In this document: positions 7,975 to 19,692 of the stretch, in pieces
Numbering within the stretch: the stretch's first letter is position 1
How the letters are laid out: each line of letters opens with the position of its first letter
Assembly (NCBI RefSeq): GCF_032854445.1
Contig: NC_088300.1
Coordinates: forward strand, 22,861,608 to 22,925,607
Direction of reading: 5' to 3'
DNA from: Liolophura sinensis
Taxonomy: Eukaryota; Mollusca; Polyplacophora; Chitonida; Chitonidae
DNA length: 64,000 nt
Position numbers and translations under genes: made by a program
The notes under the pieces: generated by a model
Seen by the model: the letters and a program-made list of their open reading frames with translations, nothing else
What the model was told of the DNA's origin: nothing
Databases searched by the model: none

Positions 7975-10155
7975 GAGGAAGCGATACATGTGCTGGGACC
8001 TGTTCTGTGTCATTAGTACACAGGGCTAGTGCACTACACATTGAGCAGTTGGATTATCAGTGAAGTATGGATACATGTGCTGGTACCTGTTCTGTGTCAT
8101 TTGTACACAGAGCCAGTGCACTACACATTGAGCAGTTGGATTATCAGTGAAGTATGGATACATGTGCTGGTACCTGTTCTGTGTCATTGGTACACAGAGC
8201 TAGTCCACAGCATATTGAGCAGTTGGATTATCAGTGAAGTATGGATACATGTGCTGGTACCTGTTCTGTGTCATTTGTACACAGAGCCGGTCCACAGCAT
8301 ATTGAGCAGTTGGATTATCAGTGAAGTATGGATACATGTGCTGGTACCTGTTCTGTGTCATTGGTACACAGAGCCAGTGCATTACACATTGAGCAGTTGG
8401 ATTATCAGTGAAGTGTGGATACATGTGCTGGTACCTGTTCTGTGTCATTGGTACACAGAGCCGGTGCACTACACATTGAGCAGTGGGATTATCAGTGAAG
8501 TATGGATACATGTGCTGGTACCTGTTCTGTGTCATTTGTACACAGAGCCAGTGCACTACACATTGAGCAGTTGGATTATCAGTGAAGTGTGGATACATGT
8601 GCTGGTACCTGTTCTGTGTCATTAGTACACAGAGCCAGGGCACTACACATTGAGCAGTGGGATTATCAGTGAAGTGTGGATACATGTGCTGGTACCTGTT
8701 CTGTGTCATTTGTACACAGAGCCAGTGCACTACACATTGAGCAGTTGGATTATCAGTGAAGTGTGGATACATGTGCTGGTACCTGTTCTGTGTCATTTGT
8801 ACACAGAGCCAGTGCACTACACATTGAGCAGTTGGATTATCAGTGAAGTGTGGATACATGTGCTGGTACCTGTTCTGTGTCATTTGTACACAGAGCCAGT
8901 GCACTACACATTGAGCAGTTGGATTATCGGTGAAGTATGGATACATGTGCTGGTACCTGTTCTGTGTCATTTGTACACAGAGCCAGTCCACAGCATATTG
9001 AGCAGTTGGATTATCAGTGAAGTATGGATACATGTGCTGGTACCTGTTCTGTGTCATTTGTACACAGAGCCAGTGCACTACACATTGAGCAGTGGGATTA
9101 TCGGTGAAGTATGGATACATGTGCTGGTACCTGTTCTGTGTCATTTGTACACAGAGCCGGTCCACAGCATATTGAGCAGTTGGATTATCAGTGAAGTATG
9201 GATACATGTGCTGGGACCTGTTCTGTGTCATTGGTACACAGAGCCGGTCCACAGCATATTGAGCAGTTGGATTATCAGTGAAGTATGGATACATGTACTG
9301 GTACCTGTTCTGTGTCATTGGTACACAGAACCAGTACACTGCTCATTGAACAGTTGGATTATCAGTGAAGTATGGATACATGTGCTGGTACCTGTTCTGT
9401 GTCATTAGTACACAGGGCCAGTGCACTACACATTGAGCAGTTGGATTATCAGTGAAGTGTGGATACATGTGCTGGTACCTGTTCTGTGTCATTTGTACAC
9501 AGAGCCAGTGCACTACACATTGAGCAGTTGGATTATCGGTGAAGTATGGATACATGTGCTGGTACCTGTTCTGTGTCATTTGTACACAGAGCCAGTCCAC
9601 AGCATATTGAGCAGTTGGATTATCAGTGAAGTATGGATACATGTGCTGGTACCTGTTCTGTGTCATTGGTACACAGAGCTAGTGCACTACACATTGAGCA
9701 GTTGGATTATCGGTGAAGTATGGATACATGTGCTGGGACCTGTTCTGTGTCATTAGTACACAGGGCTAGTGCACTACACATTGAGCAGTTGGATTATCAG
9801 TGAAGTATGGATACATGTGCTGGTACCTGTTCTGTGTCATTGGTACACAGAGCCAGTGCATTACACATTGAGCAGTTGGATTATCAGTGAAGTGTGGATA
9901 CATGTGCTGGTACCTGTTCTGTGTCATTGGTACACAGAGCTAGTGCACTGCTCATTGAGCAGTTGGATTATCAGTGAAGTATGGATACATGTGCTGGTAC
10001 CTGTTGTGTGTCATTGGTACGCAGGGCCAATGCACTACACATTGAGCAGTTGGATTATCAGTGAAGTATGGATGCATATGCTGATACCTATTCTGTGTCA
10101 TTGGTACACAGTGCCAGTACACTGCACATTTAGCAGTTGGATTATCAGTCATCTT
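7975..10155. repeat. 87-bp minisatellite, about 25 copies
   Basis: The array is head-to-tail with a unit of exactly 87 bp over most of its length. Each unit carries gaagtatggatacatgtgct, the word ggtacctgttctgtgtcatt and tacacagagccag. Variation is concentrated at a few positions: gcactacacatt versus ccacagcatatt, tatgg versus tgtgg, and catt(a/t/g)gtac. As 87 is 29 codons, long frames stay open on both strands (198, 252, 111 and 144 codons on +, 379 codons on -). On + they are interrupted only by the catTAGtac variant. No known domain appears in the 29-residue repeats, so I treat them as non-coding. Confidence 0.95.
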
Positions 10156-10203
10156 GTCATTATTTTGGACAAGTCGTTCTTCAGAGAAGAATTAATAAGA
10201 TAA

Positions 10204-12709
10204 AAGTGATGGTGTATATTTATGTGTACATCGGTCATTTCTATCAATTTAACGCAATCAAAACTAGATAATCCAATGGATTAAGTGAAGTTGCTCAATG
10301 GATGTATGCATGCTTTTGCATGTGAAGTTATGTCTTGTTAAATGCTGGTTTATGGCATCATCTGTCTATTGCGTGTTGTGAAGAAAATGCATTAAGCTTG
10401 TGATTTGCTTCAACAATAAATTGTCTTTGTGGTCGATTGTTTCAGTCAGTCTTATCAGATCTCAGGTATATTAATGGAAAATTCAGTCTGATGTAGTAGA
10501 ATCTTTTTGCTCTATTTGGGTCAAGGTTTCAGGCGGGCAAACATGTCATGATTTGTGTACATTAATTCTGTAATTATCATACCTTGTAACTTTTTGTTTT
10601 TATTTGTTTCTTGCTAGCAATATTTACTTATCTGCCAGGCGTGTTAGTTGAAATCGGAAAATGCGTGCTATTTTTGAGCAGGATGTCTATGGCTTAAGTG
10701 CATTTTAAATAGCAACATTGTGTCCCATTAGTGTTTATTCCACATTAGCAAATTTATGGGTTTGTGTCGGATTAATTTAGAAGGCAGTAAAATGTTTCTT
10801 GTCCTGTATCCAAAGAATAATGGGTGTTGGCAGTTTTGCTGGTAGGATTTCTGTGTTATCGTGCAACATGCTCTTTGTGTCTGTCAATACCGCGTTTAAA
10901 CAATCAGTCATAAGCATAAAGCCAGGCTGTGTTATGAAGATAGTGTATAGTGAAACCATACCTGTAACACTTTAATGAAAGTTTCATTTTCGTCGTTCTA
11001 CATGTACAATAAAATTACAAATTATTGGTAAATTATAATATGGATTGTAGTGTTAGCAAAGTTTGTTTACGTCAAGCTCTTTGCCGACGTCAGTACTTGA
11101 TAATGCTCAACCATAAAAATATAAAGCCAGGCTGTGTGGTTGTGATGGTGGATAGTTGGTACATAGGGCCTTATGTAAGTTTCCAGCACAGCTGGTAGAT
11201 ATGACTTATGGAGTTTGTACATTTGTCACCTGAGCAAGTTTCACTTAAGTTAAAAGCTCTCATTTTAGCTTCAGCACTGTGGAGTCAAATCTTGATATGT
11301 CTTTGTGTATTGAAAATAGACAAAACTTTCAGAATCAAGCAAAAGATTTACTGTTAATAATGCATTTGATTCCATTTGAAAAAATTGTAAAGAAATAAAT
11401 CATGCAATTTCCTAGACTGAACACTGTGTTTAATGGCCTTTCATCAGACATATACACATGCTGTTATTTTAGTGTTTTATTTGCTTTTAGGCAATGCTAT
11501 AAATACTGAAACTGTTAATTGATCAGCAGTCCAAGCAGGTGTTGCAAGACCGGGATCATGATGCAAGTGTATGTTTACAGAATTAGTTTTGACAAGAAGT
11601 AGCTTTGGAAATAGATATGGGTAGTGAAAACATGACAGCTACTATATTGTATTATACATTGTCTTTTTTGGTGAGACACTTTAATAATAATGCAGGTTCG
11701 TTATAATCCTGCTTTTGCCTTTAAATTTGTGATTTTTATAGCCAATTTTGCCTGAATGCCTGATCTTGGTTCAGTGGTACTTGTACAGGGAACGTCTTCA
11801 TCATCAATGACTGTAGAACTTGGGTTATCAGATATGGTTCTACATCCAAGTTTTGTTTTTTTCTGAATGCGTGGAGCTGAGCTAACAGTGGACAGATTCA
11901 TAGCTATCTGATTACTATCTTCTGCATGCCGCTGAGAAACGTGAGCACAGTGAAGGTCGCAACCAACATTGTGTGTGGTTCATGATGTTAATCAACTCTG
12001 AATTAGCTTGTTTTCGTTTTATAATGAAACAGAAATTGGCTTTTGCAGTAAGCATGGGTCTGTAATTAGGTATCACAGTTAGGCAACATTTGTAAGGGAT
12101 TTATATGAACTATGTGCCTTGATAAATGCGTCATACCGTTTTCTTGTTGAATGAGATGAGTAAAATAAAACAAATACACCTGTAGCTCGAATCACACGTT
12201 GCACATCAACATTTTAACAGTCATGTGTCAACATGGTGCAACGCCATAATCAGTCATCCATTCACTCAGCATTTAGTAATAATATGTTAGATTTGCTGTA
12301 GTATGGTGAGAAGGAGACATGCCTCCATTGAGATTCCAAATGAGAGAATAGTGTAGTTAAGTATCTAATGTTGGCTATGAAGTCATTTATTCAAGTCCAC
12401 ATGTTGCTGGCTCTCGTGATTGTGTGAAGAAGTTTGTCGGAGGCATGGAAAAGTGATCAATTTTATATCAGTCATGTAAATGCTTTAAGTGTGGCATAAC
12501 AGCATGCAGAAAGTTAAAATTAAATTATGTGTGAAAAAGAATAATTAATGTAACCTGTTTCATTGTTGTCTTTCATTCAAGTTTTTGATCCTCCACTTCC
12601 TGCCCCCTACCCCCAGGACAATATGAATGGTCATGATTAAGACATCAACTGAGACATGACTGTCTACGTGTCATTCTCCTATACATATAGAAGTACATGT
12701 ACTGTATTT
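10204..12709. other. no gene recognised
   Basis: Unique AT-rich sequence. Only short open frames (about 60-66 codons), without recognisable motifs, are present. A phrase of about 15 bp (ataaagccaggctgtg) occurs twice (near 10917 and 11121). Confidence 0.5.
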
Positions 12710-13175
12710 CACCTAAAATTTGGTATGTGAAAAGGCACTTTGAGAAGCAAGTGTGAAGGCATTTAAATGGTACTTTTGATACCACTTAATTTTTTTCAGA
12801 TAAGTAATTAGTCAAACTTCTCATAACACAGTTAAATGACCCTGTAAGCTGAATAAGAAATTAATCAAACTTCCCATAACACTCTTAAATGGCCCTATAT
12901 GCTGAATAAGAAATTAGTCAAGCTTCCCATAACACTCTTAAATGGCCCTGTAAGTTGAATAAGAAATTAGCCAAACTTCCCATAACACGCCTAAATGGCC
13001 CTGTAAGCTGAATAAGAAATTAGTCAAACTTCCCATAACACCCCTAAATGGCCCTATAAGCTGAATAAGAAATTAGTCAAACTTCCCATGACACTCCTAA
13101 ATGGCCCTGCAAGCTGAATGAATCAGTCAAAATATCGCTTGAGAAAGGTTAAACTTTAAAAGGTGAAATACAGTA
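12710..13175. mobile_element. MITE family C element containing a minisatellite
   Basis: The left end TACTGTATTTCACCTAAA and the right end TTTAAAAGGTGAAATACAGTA are inverted copies of one another. A short relative is at 36039. The interior is largely occupied by the 53-bp tandem array, and the right end is the founder of the following 47-bp array. Confidence 0.7.
12801..13120. repeat. 53-bp tandem repeat, 6 copies
   Basis: Copies begin (taag.aatta) at 12801, 12854, 12907, 12960, 13013 and 13066, an exact 53-bp period. Each includes caaacttcccataaca and taaatggccct. The array lies wholly within the family C element. Confidence 0.93.
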
Positions 13176-13626
13176 ATTGTGACCCCATTTAAAGATTAAA
13201 CTTTATTAGGTGAAACTTTATTAGGTGAAATACAGTAATTGTGACCCCATTTAAGGGTTAAACTTTATTAGGTGAAATACAGTAATTGTGACCCCATTTA
13301 AGGGTTAAACTTTAGGAGGTGAAATACAGTAATTGTGACCCATTTAAGGGTTAAACTTTAAGAGGTGAAATACAGTAATTGTGACCCCATTTAAGGGTTA
13401 AACTTTAGGAGGTGAAATACAGTAATTGTGACCCCATTTAAGGGTTAAACTTTAGGAGGTGAAATATAGTAATTGTGACCCCATTTAAGGGTTGAACTTT
13501 AGGAGGTGAAATACAGTAATTGTGACCCCATTTAAGGGTTAAACTTTAGGAGGTGAAATACAGTAATTGTGACCCATTTAAGGGTTAAACTTTAGGGGGT
13601 GAAATACAGTAATTGTGACCCCATTT
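13161..13626. repeat. 47-bp tandem repeat, about 10 copies, built on a MITE end
   Basis: Each unit joins the terminal word aggtgaaatacagta to attgtgaccccatttaaggg and ttaaacttta. The period is 47 bp (one copy 46; the first step is 62 because of a 15-bp internal duplication near 13208). The array starts precisely at the right terminal inverted repeat of the family C element. Confidence 0.93.
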
Positions 13627-16250
13627 TAAGACGCAACATTTCAACACGCCGCAAACAAAGTGTTATTTTGAATAATTCTCATTCCTGTACATAGGCAAAA
13701 TCATTTAGCTGTCTTTTTCGTCAAAACATTTATTTGCATATAGTTTCTGAATGGATTCCATAAATTTATGAAAACCTGGTCTGATTCTTTTTTCCCCACA
13801 AAGCATGGTGGGAAGATTTGAAAATTTTTGATAAACTTGAAAAAGGAAAAGGAGTGGCAAAACCCATTCAATCCCTACACTTTTGTTTGCAGCACCCTTG
13901 TGAGTATGTATCTCCATTGTCTTCAGTTTGCTTGTACTATTGCTAGACTCAAATTTGTAGGGATCTTGTCAGATTATTACCCAGATGGATAATTATACTA
14001 AATGATTGTGCAGTGATCAGCAGTGATTAATGATGGTGATCACTTCAAAGTAAATATTCTACATCAACCTCTGCATTCGTAGCCATGCAGGTGACATTTT
14101 CTGTTTAATGATTTATTTTACGCAGAACAGTAAACAGGCAATAGTGGTGACCCTCTGGTTCAACGCAGTACTCAGCGATCTGCCATTGCCAGATCGTTAT
14201 TAAACCATAGCGTTATCTCGTTGTAGCTTAACAGCCATTATTCATTGTCAAAATGAGAGCTTAATTGACTGAATCCAGTTCAGTTGTAGATTGATCCTCT
14301 AATTAATCCTGACTGTGAAATGTCTCTGTTTGCAGTGCTTTATCATAGGTGTCACAGTGCCCCAAGCTTTGAGAGCAACCCGGTCTTATGAGAACTGGTT
14401 ATTCCAAGGCCTCGGGTTCAACTTCAACTAAATTTTTGACGAAAGCTTATTAACCGATATCTCTTGAAATTTGTAATCAAAGCTTCATAAACATAAGTAA
14501 CAAGTCAACTTAGGCATGCAGCTGAACCCTAGTTAATTTTAATGTTTCGAGACCCATTGATAGCCTCTCTGGAAACCCGTCTGTTTGTCTGTTTTTTGTT
14601 CACTTCCAAATTTAAAACTCTATATCTCTTTAATAATAAACAGTGCAACAAGTGAGCCAAACCTATACCACACTTACAATTAAATTGTCATTATGGCTGA
14701 ACCCTATTGATATCCATTGACATTTTATCTTATTTTTTCCTTTCCGTCCATCCATTTGCTTGTAAATATTTTGACTTAAGGATCTTTGAGTGCATATTCC
14801 AGTTTTTGAAGATACTCATTGCTTTTTTTGAAAAGAAATATCCATTCCAATAGGAAGTTTTATGTAGTATAATTAGTTTGATATCTGCTCAGTCTTACAT
14901 ATATGCACTGTATTGCAAATCTGTCTCTTAAATGTCAGACTTTTCATGAACTGGTCAGAATTCTCAGATGCCAGGATGTTGGTGCCATCCTTTGCAGCAG
15001 GCTGACGTACAATTTGGATGCAAACCAATGGGCTGACCTGCGGGTGGAATGCAGGGAGACTCAAAGGCAGTGAGAGGAAAAAGTGATTTGATAAGTGTAG
15101 CATGTCTATTCAGGCCGTGTCCTTAGAGAAATAAAAGGCCATGGTCAATTGCTTATAAATTAACTTTGATGGCCCCGTTCTTGACAGAAATACATGTAAT
15201 ATGTCCAAGTTTCCAACTCTGCTGGACATAAATCAACTGATGTTGTGGAAAGGCTGTATAGGACAATTTGAATTTGGCCTCACTGGTCTTGCACATTACT
15301 GCTCTAGCCTTGAGTATATCGTGAGTTTGGTAAATTCATCACCTCTGCCGGATGACAATCGCATCATTTAAGTTAATAAAGTGTCAGATCTGGACTGGAT
15401 GGTCAGACGCTGACCTCTTTAGCATAAAAGCTGCGATCCTCTTTAGACTGTCTTCTGCTCCAATCTCACTATTAAAAAAGCATAAATTCGCTGCCCAAAG
15501 GTTGATGGTAAGGTGAAAGTATAACATCTGTCATTTTATGCCGCCCTGTAGAACATATATATTATCATTATACTGAACAACACTCTTCCTCACACCCCAT
15601 TAGGCCATTTTTTTCAGCAAACCGTGAATTTGTGCTGGCTTTAATGAGGCAGAAGTGACTTATTGTGGTTAATATCAATATGGCAGAACATTTTCTTTAT
15701 TTATAGAACAACTGGTTCACCAGTGTTTATTATTTTCATGCAGTGTTTCATCGTGCACTTGTGTTATTAAACTTTGCAGTACATTATCTGTTAATTTGTC
15801 TGTTGGCGATTTATTGCATTATTTGATAACAGATCTATAATTTAACATTGTGTACTGAGTGCCATCTATTCTAATCTGTAAAGCCATTTTCAGTTCACCC
15901 TTAGAGATATCGAGGTGAAGTATTGTGATAAAATGGGAAAGTGATGGTGTGTTGTCTGATATGACTTCTTTTTTTGAAGCCTGGGTTGGGTGTGCTCAAT
16001 AATTATAACAAATCTGTTGATGCAAATGACTACAGTTGTCAAGGTCAATGAAAGTCAGTGGTTTACAGCAGACGCCCATATTTCTTCCACCCACCTGATT
16101 GCCGTCATGTCAGAGAAAAGTTCTTGAGCATGACATTAAACACCAATCAACCAGTCAGTTAGTCAGAGAAAGATGTTTGTCTTAAGAACTTGGTTAGATT
16201 TGTTTGTTAATCCACCTGATTAACTAGTGAGTTACACTTTTTGTCTCCAA
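13627..16250. other. no gene recognised
   Basis: AT-rich spacer. Short open frames (70-76 codons on the minus strand) lack motifs. A degenerate SINE tail occurs on + at about 16060-16150 (cttgagcatgacattaaaca). Confidence 0.5.
16060..16150 (+). repeat. degenerate SINE tail (+)
   Basis: The words ttcttccaccca, ttgccgtcatgtcag, gttcttgagcatgac and attaaacaccaatcaa follow the order of the SINE 3' part. The segment is diverged and head-less. Confidence 0.55.
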
Positions 16251-16446
16251 GGGCCTGGTTTCACTAAACTTCCTAAATTCAGTAAATTCCATCAGTAAAA
16301 TCTATAGTTTTTTTGTTGAAGTCCAACATAGAGTGTTTCTGGATAAAACTTTCCGAACAAACACTTCGCAAGTATATTGTCATGTTGCTTAAGGAAAAAC
16401 TTTTGCGTAAGCAAAAGAACTTAAGAAGTTTCGTGAGATCGCGCCC
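16251..16446. mobile_element. MITE-like element with GGGC termini (family D)
   Basis: The left end GGGCCTGGTTTCACTAAACT is mirrored by the complement of the right end, GGGCGCGATCTCACGAAACT. Both continue into tTC.TAA. The element is about 196 bp. The overlapping short frames on both strands come from this symmetry. No clear target duplication was seen. Confidence 0.65.
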
Positions 16447-16770
16447 TGTTATAAATATATACAGTGTATGTCCATCTTTCCTTGTGAATGGCTCCTGCTG
16501 TTTGATGTAGATTTTCTTGAGGCTTTTCTTGAGCATGATGAGGATGACACGCAGATGTGCAGGTAGGCAGCTACTGCTGATGATGCAAACATGTAGCACC
16601 TGCTATTTTCAAAGTTGATCATGCTTGCGGCATATAATCTGTTCAGCAGAAGAAGCACATGTGAATCCAGTTGCTCCCAGGGTTTTTTGTCAGCTTTTTT
16701 GTGGGGCTTGGTGGCCATCATGGAGATGATATACAGATGTAAATGTGCTGTTTGAATTATACTGCATCAA

Positions 16771-16850
16771 TTATTTTCTGATGTATATTCCTTTCAAGGT
16801 AAAACACCAATCAAATACATGTATATAAATAAATAAATAAATATTCGTTT
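16771..16850 (+). repeat. SINE tail fragment and (AAAT)n
   Basis: ggtaaaacaccaatcaaata followed by aaataaataaataaatat, the SINE 3' terminus only. It lies just left of the 22-bp array. Confidence 0.55.
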
Positions 16851-16892
16851 CGAGATATAATGTGGATATAAGAAGAGGAAGCGCTTGATTGA

Positions 16893-17262
16893 GGACCATA
16901 TACAGAGTTTTTTGGGACCTGATACAGATGTTTTGAAGACCATATACTGTTGTTTTCGGGACCATATACAGATGTTTTTGGGACCATATGCAGATGTTTT
17001 TACGGACCATATACAGAGGTTTTGGGTTACCATGTACAGAGGTTTTTGGGACCATATGCAGAGGTTTTTCGGGACCATATACAGATGTTTTTGGACCATA
17101 TGCAGAGGTTTTTGGGGACCATATACAGATGTTTTTGGGACCATATACTGATGTTTTTGAGACCATATATTGATGTTTTTGGGACCATATGCAGAGGTTT
17201 TTGGGACCTTCTACAGAGGTTTTTGGGACCTTCTACAGAGGTTTTTGGGACCATATACATGC
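16893..17262. repeat. about 22-bp minisatellite, roughly 16 copies
   Basis: The unit is gggaccatatacagatgttttt with small length changes (21-23 bp) and cagatg/cagagg and atatac/atatgc variants. Open frames of 60-130 codons on both strands and in several frames come from the repeat, not from a gene. Confidence 0.93.
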
Positions 17263-17269
17263 ACATGTT

Positions 17270-19544
17270 CGTTCCATGTAATATTTTCAATTATTGTCAT
17301 TTTGAAGATATAATGTGGACTTGATACCTTGTCAATGAAACTCCTCAAAGCTTGTCCTAAGCAGTGGTGGGTGTCACTGTCCACACTGAAGACCACAGGA
17401 TTTATTGCTTTGGGGCCAGGAGCATTTGCTATCTTTGGATGGCTCTTCTTTGTTGGATGGCTGATGTCAGCAGTTCTTCAATTTTTAATCTTGTGTGTGT
17501 GCATGAATGTTATGTGTAGGTCTGTTATTAAACGATTGACCTTTGATGTAGAGTATTCAGAAAGTTCTCTGTTTGCAGATTGCTGATTTTCATGCAATCA
17601 GCCATATCCAGTCTACATACATTGAATTTGAAAAATATATAAATTATCTTTTTTTTTTATTTATGAGCACATTTTACGATGACATTAAAAACTTGTAGCA
17701 TCTTTCACCTTTCATACCATTGATGAGATTTGACCTTCAATTTGTGTAAAATGTGACCTACGTTATCTTTGTGGGTAGAATTGGTTTCAAATCCGTTGCC
17801 ATATACAATGTAATAATCATTTATTTTTTAGGCCTGAAGACTTCTTTTATACCATATTAATTGTGATGACACGGTTACATTCCTTTTTTGTCAACGAGTT
17901 AAGTAGAAGCAATGTTGCTGTTCCTATTAGGGATTTATTGATTATGATTTAGCATGCAATGTGCTGCTCTGACAGGCATTGGGCTTTGTTGACCTCTGTG
18001 GTTGACTTTTGTTTGATGGTTCTAAATATTTGATTGCATGTGTAACATGCATGTTTTTCCTTCAAATTAATAGGTTTTCTCAGCTCTGAATATGCTCGCT
18101 TTTTTCCAGAAATTAATGAAAGTTGTTAAGAGTAAATATCATCATCATTGTGGTGAGAAGTGAATTCTGATTTGAAAAGTCTTCTGGGACCGTATCATAA
18201 TGATGCTTGAGGACATCATGCCATGCATTAATAGAGTTTGCCAGTAAAAACAGAAAAGGTGTTCTTCTTGTTGCTTTTATAATGTGTGAATAAAAATATG
18301 GCGTGTTGCTATCATACAACATTGCATGAATTGCTCTTGTGCTTTGGGATTTGGCCTGTAACAATCATTGCAATGACCTACTGAGTGACACTCATTCCAG
18401 TATAATCCCTAAGCAGTCATTGACTGTGTTCGTCCATCTTGCAAATTTAACCCCACTAGGCCTTTTTACAGATATAAAGGAAAGAGTTTGTAAATATAGT
18501 GATACAAAATATAGCTTTATTTACAATTTTGCTTCATTTAAAATATTACTACAAAGAGCAGAATGGACTCACTGTTAGACACAGATAATTTAATAATAAT
18601 TTAATGTATTGGATAAATTTCATCCAATATAAGGATATATTTATTAAAAGTGAGGAATAAACTCTTGTGTAAAAAGGTTGCTTTAAATGGTGGGTATCAG
18701 TGGGAAAGGTTGGCATTTGTATTTCAGTGCCATTTGACTATATTCCTTGCAAATCTTTAGGAGTCTGTGTGTAATGTTATTATTAAAGTATGTATCTAAC
18801 CTGTAAGCCGAAAAGGACTACATTTAATTTGTCAAGCCTAGAAGTGAGTGTTGCCAATACTTACCATATACATGAGAATTACATGAGAATTGAGCACCGC
18901 TTAGCTTTACCATGGTGTGGGAATCCACTGTATTGATGATACTTGGCAGCACAGGGTTGCACAGTTGTCTAGTCCTTAGTATAACAGAACTGATTATGTC
19001 ACTTGTGGACCTCCATACATTTGCCCTGCTCCCACCCCTAGCTGTCCTCTCCCACAGTGGCTATCCATCACAGGGATAATTCCTCCTTAGATGGGGTTGT
19101 TCAGATCATGGTGGTTGTGAGAGGTTCACAATTAAAGGATGCTTCGCTTCACTGTGCTATGTTTTCATGTCTCAGCATCGTTTTCCTTTTAAACTAATAT
19201 CCTCCAACTTGAGTGCCAAAAACCCACATTCATCTTTTATGGTAGAGAAACATGAACTCAAGCTGTAATCTTTGTGGATCATGTAGTTTGCATGCAGACT
19301 GACATCACTGACTTCAGTAACAATGACGGATCTTCTACTTTCACAGGTCACACCTTTGTCTGATATTTACAAAATTGTTCTTTGCTTCAGAATCTCTATG
19401 CTTTTTATATGGATGCCTCTTGTCAGTGCTGGTGCATTTCCTTCCCAGTGAACATTTGTTTGAATGTCACTGAAATTGGTATGGTCTGGGCTGTGGCATG
19501 CAAACTTTCTTGATTGTTTCTAGTGATGTGAGGCATTTTTTGTG
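17270..19544. other. no gene recognised
   Basis: Spacer. An 85-codon + frame at 17329 contains a hydrophobic stretch (about residues 25-60) but has no family resemblance or splice context and is not called. Confidence 0.45.
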
Positions 19545-19692
19545 GGAGTATGTGGGAGGGTTTGCCAGCAACCTGGGAATGATCGTTGCTTTACCCTAGA
19601 CCCTACCAAGGTTTCCTCCCACCATGATGCTGGCTGCCATCAGGGAGAAATTCTTGAGTACGACATAAAACACCGATCAAATAAATAAATAG
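19545..19692 (+). repeat. diverged SINE body and tail (+)
   Basis: Order of words: gccagcaacctggga, tttcctcccaccatgatgct, ggctgccatcagg, attcttgagtacgacataaa, acaccgatcaaataaataaa. It matches the SINE body and tail in plus orientation with many substitutions. The head is not convincing. Confidence 0.7.

Noticed and set aside
8200-9339. 379-codon minus-strand open frame as a repeat protein gene
   Set aside because: It lies wholly in the 87-bp minisatellite. The opposite strand is equally open, there is no known domain, signal peptide or splice context, and the openness follows from the 3n unit length.
7975-10155. CRISPR-like array
   Set aside because: Units are continuous near-identical 87-mers without unique spacers, in eukaryotic DNA.
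8029-10203. plus-strand frames of 111-252 codons
   Set aside because: Same array. They are separated only by a variable base creating TAG and have no independent evidence of coding.
16771-17324. overlapping frames of 60-131 codons on both strands
   Set aside because: They are translations of the 22-bp tandem repeat in different frames.
17329-17586. 85-codon frame with a hydrophobic segment as a small membrane protein
   Set aside because: Hydrophobic T-rich codons arise readily in T-rich DNA. No conserved feature or gene context.
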